DNA of 8,235 nucleotides from NCBI GenBank assembly GCA_029859485.1, contig JAOUDB010000098.1:1-8235 (forward strand), in the 5' to 3' direction. This DNA comes from Desulfuromonadales bacterium. Its GTDB lineage: Bacteria > Desulfobacterota > Desulfuromonadia > Desulfuromonadales > BM103. The translations under genes and the position numbers were made by a program. How positions within the stretch are numbered: position 1 is the stretch's first letter; each line of letters begins with the position of its first letter. Below are positions 1 to 6,535 of the stretch, piece after piece. The notes below the pieces were generated by a model. It saw only the letters and a list, made by a program, of their open reading frames with translations. It was not told the DNA's origin and did no database searches.

Positions 1-1
1 G

Positions 2-739
2 AGTTTGGTACAAGCCAACCCCGAGCAGCCTGTAGGCAACCTGAAGATCGCTCTTGAATACGAGGCCATGGCGATCAACGAAGAAGATATCCGCATCAAT
101 ATGAATATGGGCCGCCACGGTGCAGCACTCCTGCCTGACAAGGTACGTATCTTGACGCATTGCAATGCGGGAGCCCTGGCAACGGGCGGGTACGGTACCG
201 CCCTGGGAGTCATCCGCGCCGCAGTCGCTGCCGGCAAAGAGGTTGCTGTCTTTGCCGATGAGACCCGTCCCTTCCTGCAAGGTTCTCGGTTGACCGCATG
301 GGAATTGCAGAGAGATGGCATCCAGACTGTTCTGATCTGCGACAACATGGCGGGCTACCTGATGTCGAAGGGCGCCATTGATGCGGTCATTGTGGGTGCC
401 GACCGGATCGCGGCCAACGGCGATGTTGCCAACAAGATCGGCACCTATACCGTTGCCATTCTTGCCAAGGAGCACAAGATCCCTTTCTATGTCGCGGCAC
501 CGACCTCGACGATTGACCTGCAGCTCACTGACGGCTCACAGATTCCGATCGAAGAAAGAGATCCACGCGAAGTGACCCACATCGGCGAGCAACAACTGGC
601 GCCGACAGGTATTGCTGTCTTCAATCCAGCCTTTGACGTAACACCAGCGCGCCTGATCAGCGCCATCATCACCGAACATGGTGTCGCCCAAGGGAACTAC
701 ACAGAGCAACTGGCCGCTTATGTCCGGCAGAGCGGATAA
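2..739 (+). CDS. mtnA: Methylthioribose-1-phosphate isomerase, C-terminal part (5' end outside window)
   Basis: This enzyme isomerises 5-methylthioribose 1-phosphate to methylthioribulose 1-phosphate in the cytoplasmic methionine salvage pathway. It belongs to the eIF2B-alpha/beta/delta-like fold. The frame is open from the first bases, and about 245 residues are present. The family is usually about 340-350 aa with its catalytic Cys near residue 160, so roughly 105 N-terminal residues lie upstream. Visible signatures are [10 protein letters not shown] with the catalytic Cys codon at 161-163, [43 protein letters not shown] with the catalytic Asp codon at 401-403, and the C-terminal [21 protein letters not shown] at 5-7 could open a reading frame but lies inside the conserved domain and is not the real start. 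It ends 8 bases before glnE on the same strand, which suggests co-transcription. Family assignment is very secure. Confidence 0.96.
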   Translation, partial: SLVQANPEQPVGNLKIALEYEAMAINEEDIRINMNMGRHGAALLPDKVRILTHCNAGALATGGYGTALGVIRAAVAAGKEVAVFADETRPFLQGSRLTAWELQRDGIQTVLICDNMAGYLMSKGAIDAVIVGADRIAANGDVANKIGTYTVAILAKEHKIPFYVAAPTSTIDLQLTDGSQIPIEERDPREVTHIGEQQLAPTGIAVFNPAFDVTPARLISAIITEHGVAQGNYTEQLAAYVRQSG

Positions 740-747
740 ATGACCTG

Positions 748-3700
748 ATGACCTTTTCAGAGATTCGGACATGGTTAGAAGAACTCTTGACCGGTGATGA
801 AAAAGCCCTTGCGGAGACTGCCAGAAAAGCTGGCTTTGCAGAACCGGCGAAGACCGCAACCAACCTGGTTCTTCTACAGGGAATATTTACAAGACCCAAG
901 CTCGTCATCAACATTGCCAAGCACGCACTGACAACTGCCGACCCCGACCTGGCCCTCAACAATCTCGAGCGTTTAAGCGGTACTGTTAAAAATGAGCGAC
1001 TGACCAGGATCCTGAGCCACCCCATACCATCGAATCAACTCCTGACAATTCTTGGTGCTTCACCGTTCCTGGCAGGGCTGCTCTGTCGTAGAGCCAGCTT
1101 TTTTGAAGGGCTGTTTGTTCAAGCCCAGATAGAGCAGACAAAAACCGAAGAACAAATGTGCGTTGAACTTCGTCAACTGATCGCTGATACGGCAGATACA
1201 GCGGCATTGCATCGTGGTCTACGCATTTACAAAGGCCAGGAGATGTTGCGTATCGGCGGTCGCGACCTGTGTGGTCTTGCAGAGTTGGAGGAGGTCACGG
1301 ATGAACTCTCCTCACTGGCTGCAGCCACCCTGCAGAGGGCATTCGAAGTCTGCAGCGTTCAGCTTCAGTCCGACTATGGTTTGCCCCTTATCGATGCCGA
1401 GGACGATGAATCGCCGGAGACCGCTGAATTCACTGTGCTTGGCATGGGCAAGTTCGGCGGCTGCGAACTGAACTTTTCGTCTGATGTTGACCTGATCTAC
1501 TTCTACAACTCTGATCGTGGCAAAACCACCGGCGTTAACGACCCTGTTCGAGGACTGCGCAACCAGATTTCAATCCATCAATACTTTGTAAAACTCTCTG
1601 AGTTGATCAGTAAGGCGATCGGACAGGCGACAGAAGACGGCTTCGTATTCCGCGTCGACCTGCGCTTGCGGCCGGAGGGCAACAGCGGAGAAATGGCCAA
1701 TTCCATCGCCGCCGGAGAGATTTATTACGAGAGCTGGGGGCAGAGCTGGGAACGTTCGGCAATGCTTAAAGCGCGCCCCGTCGCCGGCTCTAAACGGCTT
1801 GGCGAGGAATTGCTGCAACGTCTGCAACCCTTCATCTACCGTCGCCACCTCGACTACGCCATGATCGATGACATCAAGATCATGAAGCAGAAGATCGATC
1901 GCAGCCTGACGCGTGAAAAAGAAGGGAAGTTGAATCTTAAGCTGGGACAAGGCGGAATCCGCGAAATAGAGTTTTTCATCCAGGCGCTGCAATTGATCAA
2001 TGCCGGGAAAAAACCGCGACTGCGTGAACGCAACTCCCTCAAAGCTTTGCAACTTCTCTGCGCAGAGGAGCTCATTACCACCGAAGAGCGGGACAACCTG
2101 ACTGACGCCTATCGTTTTCTGCGCACGGCAGAGCACCGCATTCAGGTGGTCCATGAACAACAGACTCACAACCTGCCAACCAGGCCGGACGAACTCAATG
2201 CGCTGGCAAGGCGCTGCGGCTTCCCTCATACCGACGCATTCATGGCAGAGCTGCAAAAGCACCGTGACAATGTCACGACAGTCTTTCATGATCTCTTCTA
2301 TACCAGTGAAGAAGATCTGCCTGCCCAGGTCAGTCGCGAAGTGTCCCTTCTCTTTGATGACAACGCGGACCCGGACCTCTGCCTGGACATTCTTGAAGAA
2401 AAAGGCTTCCGGCCCCCGGAACCGGCTTTCGAGAGCCTCAAGATGCTGCGTCAAGGCGGCACCAAGGGTTACCTGACAGAACGGGCGCATCGACGACTCG
2501 ACCGTATCGCTCCACTCCTCTTCCAGGAAGTCTTGCACTGCCCGGACCCACCGATGGCTCTGGCGAACATGGAAAAGTTTCTCGAAGCCTGTCGGCGGGC
2601 ACGTGGCACTTACTATTCCCTGCTCGCAGAGAACCCGGAGATTATCAAGGTTCTGGTCTCGCTTTTTGCAACCAGTCAATTCCTGTCACGCAACTTTATC
2701 CAGCATCCGGAAGTTCTCGACACTCTTGTATCAAGGAGCTACGCCCAGAATATCAAGACCCTGGAAGACCTTGACAATGAGCTGACCGAATTGCTGGACA
2801 ATGCTCCACATTATGAGGAACTGCTGAACACCCTGCGACGGTTCCGCAATGAAGAGTTTCTGCGCATCGCCCTCAACGATATCTATGGCCATACCCCACA
2901 GGGACACACCACGACACAGTTGTCTTTGGTCGCCGAAGTCTGCTTGCAAAAGGCAATGGAAATCGCTCGCAAAGAGCTGATCGAACGCTACGGGCTGCCT
3001 TATTGTGAAGGCAATGGAGACGCGCTGCATGAGGCAACCTTTGCGATCATCGGCATGGGTAAACTCGGCGGCATGGAGTTGAACTATCATTCCGACCTCG
3101 ACATCATCTTTATCTACGAAGGTGACGGAAAGACCAGACCGGTCGAAGGGACCGACCCTGATCGCTTCAGGCCCCAGACCAATCAGCAGTATTTTGCACG
3201 TCTTGCTCAACGGATTATTTCAGTCCTGACCCTGATGACCCAGGAAGGGCATGTCTACGAAATAGACACGCGATTGAGGCCTTCAGGGAATCAGGGGCCT
3301 CTGGTCTCGTCCCTGCCAGCCTATCGGGAATACCACGAAGGGTCAGCGGCGCCATGGGAGCGTCAGGCGTTAATCAAGGCCAGGGTTGTCGCAGGCCACC
3401 CCGGACTAGCAGCAAATTACGACGCACTGACCGCAGAGATTGTTTACGAACAGCCCTTGCCTGAGAATCTCAAAGAAGAGATCTACCGACTGCGTCAGCG
3501 CATGGAGAAAGAACTCGGCCAGGAAAGTGCGGAGAATCGAAACATCAAAACCGGGCGTGGCGGCATGGTTGATGTTGAATTCATCGCTCAATACTTACAA
3601 CTGCTCCACGGCAGAGAGCATATGTCGCTACGCTGTCGTAATACGGTGGAGGCACTGGAAGCACTCCGGAACGAAAACTTGATTTCGGAAAAAGACTGTG

Positions 3701-3942
3701 ACAACCTCGTTATCGGCTATAAATTCTTAAGACGCCTTGAAAACAAGTTGCGGCTGGTACATGACCAATCAATTAATCAGTTGACGTCTGAGCCACTCTA
3801 TCTTGCCAAACTGGCGCGGCATCTTGGCTATTCAGATGCCACCGGTCGACCGGAACAGTTGTTCAAGGATGAGTACTCCAGAATGACTCAGAACATCCGG
3901 GATATTTTTGAACGTATCTTGAACAGCAAGGAGATTGCTTGA
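748..3942 (+). CDS. glnE: Bifunctional glutamine synthetase adenylyltransferase/adenylyl-removing enzyme
   Basis: GlnE reversibly attaches AMP to glutamine synthetase, switching its activity off and on in response to PII protein and glutamine. The 1064-aa protein shows the two-fold nucleotidyltransferase architecture. The N-terminal adenylyl-removase half has GMGKFGG at residues 232-238 with Asp246/Asp248, DLRLRPEG at 304-311 and WERSAMLKARPVAG. The C-terminal adenylyltransferase half has GMGKLGG at 769-775 with Asp783/Asp785, DTRLRPSG at 840-847 and WERQALIKAR. Each half is followed by its helical segment (GQGGIREIEF and GRGGMVDVEF). Both metal-binding Asp pairs are intact, so both activities are expected. 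It is longer than the E. coli protein (about 946 aa). The ATG start follows the mtnA stop by 8 bases and has only a weak Shine-Dalgarno, which suggests translational coupling. No glnA or glnB/glnK gene is in the window. Confidence 0.97.
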   Translation: MTFSEIRTWLEELLTGDEKALAETARKAGFAEPAKTATNLVLLQGIFTRPKLVINIAKHALTTADPDLALNNLERLSGTVKNERLTRILSHPIPSNQLLTILGASPFLAGLLCRRASFFEGLFVQAQIEQTKTEEQMCVELRQLIADTADTAALHRGLRIYKGQEMLRIGGRDLCGLAELEEVTDELSSLAAATLQRAFEVCSVQLQSDYGLPLIDAEDDESPETAEFTVLGMGKFGGCELNFSSDVDLIYFYNSDRGKTTGVNDPVRGLRNQISIHQYFVKLSELISKAIGQATEDGFVFRVDLRLRPEGNSGEMANSIAAGEIYYESWGQSWERSAMLKARPVAGSKRLGEELLQRLQPFIYRRHLDYAMIDDIKIMKQKIDRSLTREKEGKLNLKLGQGGIREIEFFIQALQLINAGKKPRLRERNSLKALQLLCAEELITTEERDNLTDAYRFLRTAEHRIQVVHEQQTHNLPTRPDELNALARRCGFPHTDAFMAELQKHRDNVTTVFHDLFYTSEEDLPAQVSREVSLLFDDNADPDLCLDILEEKGFRPPEPAFESLKMLRQGGTKGYLTERAHRRLDRIAPLLFQEVLHCPDPPMALANMEKFLEACRRARGTYYSLLAENPEIIKVLVSLFATSQFLSRNFIQHPEVLDTLVSRSYAQNIKTLEDLDNELTELLDNAPHYEELLNTLRRFRNEEFLRIALNDIYGHTPQGHTTTQLSLVAEVCLQKAMEIARKELIERYGLPYCEGNGDALHEATFAIIGMGKLGGMELNYHSDLDIIFIYEGDGKTRPVEGTDPDRFRPQTNQQYFARLAQRIISVLTLMTQEGHVYEIDTRLRPSGNQGPLVSSLPAYREYHEGSAAPWERQALIKARVVAGHPGLAANYDALTAEIVYEQPLPENLKEEIYRLRQRMEKELGQESAENRNIKTGRGGMVDVEFIAQYLQLLHGREHMSLRCRNTVEALEALRNENLISEKDCDNLVIGYKFLRRLENKLRLVHDQSINQLTSEPLYLAKLARHLGYSDATGRPEQLFKDEYSRMTQNIRDIFERILNSKEIA
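3928..3933 (+). promoter_or_regulatory. Ribosome binding site AAGGAG for the receiver/J-domain gene
   Basis: AAGGAG lies inside the last glnE codons. It is 11 bases before the ATG at 3945 and 5 bases before a TTG at 3939 that would overlap the glnE stop by 4 bases (TTGA). The spacing does not clearly decide between the two starts. ATG is preferred on codon grounds, and the two proteins differ by only two residues. Confidence 0.6.
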
Positions 3943-3944
3943 GC

Positions 3945-5837
3945 ATGATTCCGGAGGGGGGCAACAAGCATATTCTGGTCGTGGATGACGATCCTAATAT
4001 TCGTCGTTTTCTCTCCGAGTCTCTGCGTCTGCAAGGATATGAAGTGCACAGTTTTGAAGATGCGGAAACCGCATTGGAGGACCTGGACAAGCACGACTTC
4101 TCCCTCGCTCTCCTCGACATCCTGCTTCCCGGCACCAATGGCTTGCAACTCTGCCGTAAGCTGAGAGGGATTCCCAAAACCAGCAAACTGCCGATCCTCA
4201 TGATGACGGCTTTCTACAAGCAGGCAGACCACATTCAAGAGGCTCGTGAGCAATACGGAGCAACAGACTACCTGCTCAAACCATTCCCTCTAAAAACACT
4301 CCACGAAAAGATTGAAGCGTTGCTCGGTGCTCCGACAACCGCTTCTGAAACAGGCCGTCTGAGCATTGAAGGAAATCTCTCGGAAACGGCCTTTGCACGG
4401 ATCCTTCACAACCTTTACAGCCTACGCGCGACCGGCCTCCTGCACCTGGAAAACAACAACCTGAAAAAAGTTGTCTACATTCGCAACGGCTATCCTATCT
4501 TTGTCCGGTCAAACCTGGTTCGCGAATTTCTTGGACAGATGCTGGTTCGCACCGGCCTCCTCAGCGACGAGGTTCTTGCAGAGTCGCTGGAAGCGTCCAA
4601 GCAGAGCAACCAACGACACGGCACGGCTCTGATCGAGATGGGTTTGCTCGAGCCCCACCAACTGAACGACGCTCTGCGTACCCAGGTGCTGGACAAACTC
4701 CTCGACATATTTTCCTGGCCGGAAGGCAAATACCGCTTTGTCCAGGCACGTGAATTCAAGCAGGGCGTCACCAGCATTGATCTTTCTCCCGCGAATTTGA
4801 TTCTTCAGGGCTTGCGCGACCACGCTAACAGAGACCAGGTTTTGAAAATTCTTGAGCCACATTTTGAACATTACCTGCAACAGGCAGAGAGCCCTCTTTA
4901 CCGTTTTCAGGACATCCAGCTCTCGGTCAACGAGCAACGCATACTTGCAAGTTGCCAGGGCAATGAGACCTTGAGTGAAGTTCTCAAACGGCACCTTTTG
5001 TCACGCAAAGAGGCAGAACCTCTTCTTGCGGCTCTCCTGACGACAGGGATACTCGTTGCGCGCATGGAGCCAAAAGAAGCAAAAGAGGACGTGGCTTGTG
5101 ATGAGACAGAACTCACGAGAGCACGCAGAGAATCCTTTCTGAAAGATTACGCCTGGATGATGGAGCAGGACTACTTTACGCTCCTAGGTGTGAGTGAGTC
5201 GGACTCGCGCGAGCAAGTTCGCAAATCGTTTTACAACATGGTCAAAAAATATCATCCGGATCGTTTTTTTGAGCAGAACGCACTTCCCGACTTGAAGGAC
5301 AAGGTTAACGCCCTCTTTCAACATATCAGCGACGCGCACGAAACACTGAGCGATGCAAATACCAAAGCTCGTTATCTTAACGACCCCCAGGGAGAGAAAA
5401 GTTCCTCGGCCACCAGCCTGGATAATATCCTGCAAGCTGAAACAGCTTTCCGGAAGGGAATCATTTTCTTTAGAGTTAAAAAATACGACCAGGCACAAAA
5501 AGCTTTTGCCGAAGCCCTTGAAATCTGTCCAAACGAAGCTGAGTACCTGGTGTACCGGACGTGGTCTGCTTACAAATTCAATCCCAAGACAACGGACATC
5601 ATTAAGACCCGCACAAACCTGCTGCGGGCGATAGAGTTGAATCCCACGCTGAGCCTTGCGCATCTGTTCCTGGGCTATCTATGCAAGGACAAAGGCAATG
5701 AAAAGGAGGCACGGCGCCACTTTGAAAAGGCCATTCAAGTCGACCCTAATTGCACCGAGGCCTTGCGGGAGATACGACTAATGAGTATGCGAAAAGAAAA
5801 AGAGAAAAAAGGCTTGCTCGGAAGAATGTTTAGCTGA
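3945..5837 (+). CDS. Receiver - DUF4388/PATAN-like - J domain - TPR protein
   Basis: This 630-aa soluble multidomain signalling protein has no signal peptide, membrane segment, kinase or DNA-binding domain that I can see. Residues 8-125 form a complete phospho-receiver: acidic pair Asp14/Asp15, phospho-acceptor Asp58 (LLDILLP), Thr88 (MMTAF) and Lys112 (LLKPF). Residues from 139 to about 280 resemble the DUF4388/PATAN region (LSIEGNLSETAFARIL, then FLGQMLVRTGLL). Residues 409-480 form a J domain (DYFTLLGV) with an intact His437-Pro438-Asp439 motif, the element that stimulates DnaK-type ATPases. TPR-like repeats follow at about 498-531 and 570-603, and the protein ends in a lysine-rich tail. 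It is probably co-transcribed with glnE. Inference: phosphorylation by an unlinked histidine kinase controls recruitment of Hsp70 to clients held by the TPR or PATAN parts. The alternative start is TTG at 3939. Domain calls are firm, biological role is unknown. Confidence 0.92.
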   Translation: MIPEGGNKHILVVDDDPNIRRFLSESLRLQGYEVHSFEDAETALEDLDKHDFSLALLDILLPGTNGLQLCRKLRGIPKTSKLPILMMTAFYKQADHIQEAREQYGATDYLLKPFPLKTLHEKIEALLGAPTTASETGRLSIEGNLSETAFARILHNLYSLRATGLLHLENNNLKKVVYIRNGYPIFVRSNLVREFLGQMLVRTGLLSDEVLAESLEASKQSNQRHGTALIEMGLLEPHQLNDALRTQVLDKLLDIFSWPEGKYRFVQAREFKQGVTSIDLSPANLILQGLRDHANRDQVLKILEPHFEHYLQQAESPLYRFQDIQLSVNEQRILASCQGNETLSEVLKRHLLSRKEAEPLLAALLTTGILVARMEPKEAKEDVACDETELTRARRESFLKDYAWMMEQDYFTLLGVSESDSREQVRKSFYNMVKKYHPDRFFEQNALPDLKDKVNALFQHISDAHETLSDANTKARYLNDPQGEKSSSATSLDNILQAETAFRKGIIFFRVKKYDQAQKAFAEALEICPNEAEYLVYRTWSAYKFNPKTTDIIKTRTNLLRAIELNPTLSLAHLFLGYLCKDKGNEKEARRHFEKAIQVDPNCTEALREIRLMSMRKEKEKKGLLGRMFS

Positions 5838-5845
5838 GAATCAAG
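5805..5845 (-). terminator. Possible weak terminator of the - strand group inside the opposing gene
   Basis: Just past the PilZ stop, the - strand has an imperfect stem (CTTG at 5842-5845 and CTC pairing with GAGCAAG at 5813-5819, with a small bulge), then CC, then six T (5805-5810) and a further pyrimidine tract down to about 5792. The stem is poor, but the T-rich tract is conspicuous. It is the complement of the codons for the lysine-rich tail of the receiver/J-domain protein. Confidence 0.22.
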
Positions 5846-6533
5846 GAGTGCCATTAACAACCGGCATGGCGAGCCAGCTGAGGCAAGTGTCATTAAGAGA
5901 AATCCCTTCTCTTGCGCAGGCACACTCAATGCAGTTTTTTTCTATAAAGCGTTTTAACCGCTCAAACATCTCTATTTTGGTCGGCTTGAAAAGGACTCCG
6001 ATCTGCGGCTGCAGACGGCTCGACGAATCCCCCGCCGGGATGCAATAGAGAACTTCAGAGGGAATCCTCAAAGTTTCACCCTCAAGTTTTAGTTCAAGGG
6101 TCAACTCTGCACCACGGGGAATTTCCCTGGCACAGGTAAGACGTCCACCTCGGTCAGAAAGAGAAACCAGCTGACCTTGCAGCCACTCGCTCTCAATTTT
6201 CAATTCAACCGGCATGTCCATGGCCACCCGAATGTTTCTACGGGGTGTTGGAAAGAAATGAGCTTGAAGAAGGAGATACAGTTCACTCAGAGAGATGGGA
6301 GTCGTCAGAAAATCACCCTTTTCAAGAGGCATGGACGTCAACCAAACCACCTGAACATCATGATCGGGCAGTTCCACACCGCGTTCAACAAAAGCCACCG
6401 TAGCTGTAGAGAGATCTTCAACCGCGAAAAACTTCCAATCGGCAAGAATGCTGGTCAACAGTTTACTGAACTGTTGACTGCGCGTAATCACCGCGACCTG
6501 TTTTATTTCAGACTGCTTACCCCCGAGCAACAA
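5841..6533 (-). CDS. PilZ-domain protein with degenerate receiver-like N-terminus
   Basis: This 230-aa protein is likely a cyclic-di-GMP effector. Residues about 10-92 have the length and alternating pattern of a receiver domain, but the acidic pocket (VITRS instead of a VDDD-like motif), the phospho-Asp and the usual Lys-Pro (here Thr-Pro near 79) are absent, so it should not be phosphorylated. Residues 98-195 form a PilZ domain: RxxxR is present as Arg98/Arg102, the second motif reads SLSDRG (124-129) with Ser where Asp/Asn is usual, and IGVLF at 178-182 closes the barrel. A 30-residue tail carries Cys201, Cys204, Cys206 and Cys217. The TTG start lies 2 bases after the phosphatase stop and is supported by AAGGGGAG 8 bases upstream. 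Its stop is 3 bases from the stop of the convergent gene. PilZ assignment is good; ligand binding is uncertain because of the Ser substitution. Confidence 0.85.
   Translation of the reverse strand: MLLGGKQSEIKQVAVITRSQQFSKLLTSILADWKFFAVEDLSTATVAFVERGVELPDHDVQVVWLTSMPLEKGDFLTTPISLSELYLLLQAHFFPTPRRNIRVAMDMPVELKIESEWLQGQLVSLSDRGGRLTCAREIPRGAELTLELKLEGETLRIPSEVLYCIPAGDSSSRLQPQIGVLFKPTKIEMFERLKRFIEKNCIECACAREGISLNDTCLSWLAMPVVNGTP
5895..5913. repeat. Short inverted repeat near the convergent junction
   Basis: AAGAGAA (5895-5901) and TTCTCTT (5907-5913) are exact reverse complements around a 5-base loop, inside the 3' end of the PilZ gene. For + strand transcripts running past the receiver/J-domain stop, this stem is followed 20 bases later by seven T (5934-5940). 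That distance is too long for a canonical intrinsic terminator. The stem is AT-rich and weak. Confidence 0.35.
6454..6478. repeat. Perfect inverted repeat, 10-bp arms and 5-bp spacer
   Basis: Left arm GTCAACAGTT (6454-6463), spacer TACTG, right arm AACTGTTGAC (6469-6478). The arms are exact reverse complements. The repeat lies inside the PilZ coding sequence, 55 bases after its TTG start, and encodes part of the first helix of the receiver-like region. It has no T-run on either strand, so it is not an intrinsic terminator. An mRNA hairpin or an operator are possible; function unknown. Confidence 0.9.
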
Positions 6534-6535
6534 TA

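Noticed and set aside
5..7. TTG as a start codon for the mtnA product
   Set aside because: It falls inside the conserved isomerase domain, and about 105 residues of the family are missing upstream, so the gene is simply cut by the window edge.
1860..1884. Inverted repeat CATGATC...GATCATG inside glnE
   Set aside because: 7-bp arms with an 11-base loop are within chance expectation, and it encodes conserved residues of the adenylyl-removase half.
2263..2277. Palindrome with arms CGTGACA/TGTCACG inside glnE, resembling a CRP-type half-site pair
   Set aside because: Half-site spacing is 5 rather than the 6 bases expected for CRP; it lies deep in coding sequence far from any promoter, and 7-bp arms are expected by chance.
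1570..2679. Open frame of 369 codons on the - strand inside glnE
   Set aside because: It is codon-aligned with glnE on the opposite strand, where stops would need sense TTA, CTA or TCA, codons rare in this gene. It covers conserved GlnE sequence, has no recognisable domain and starts at TTG. It is a shadow of glnE.
2731..3210. Open frame of 159 codons on the - strand inside glnE
   Set aside because: It lies opposite the GMGKLGG adenylyltransferase motif region, with no known domain; composition is explained by the sense gene.
3842..3853. 12-bp perfect palindrome CCGGTCGACCGG near the end of glnE
   Set aside because: About two 12-bp palindromes are expected by chance in a window of this size, and this one has no associated T-run or promoter.
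3953..3960. Strong Shine-Dalgarno-like purine run GGAGGGGG inside the start of the receiver/J-domain gene
   Set aside because: No usable in-frame start codon lies at proper distance, and starting later would remove the first receiver strand and acidic pair. It simply encodes Glu-Gly-Gly.
4431..4561. Repeated 11-mer (accggcctcct) 120 bases apart
   Set aside because: Both copies encode Thr-Gly-Leu-Leu in two unrelated helices; no extended repeat surrounds them.
4509..4994. Open frame of 161 codons on the - strand inside the receiver/J-domain gene
   Set aside because: The sense strand encodes recognisable DUF4388/PATAN-like sequence here; the antisense product resembles nothing.
5184..5663. 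Open frame of 159 codons on the - strand opposite the J domain
   Set aside because: The sense strand encodes the HPD-containing J domain and a TPR; the antisense frame has no domain features.
5998..6018. Bulged hairpin CCG-A-TCTGC/GCAGACGG in the PilZ gene as a terminator
   Set aside because: No T-run follows on either strand, and it encodes the last strand of the PilZ barrel; it is probably incidental.
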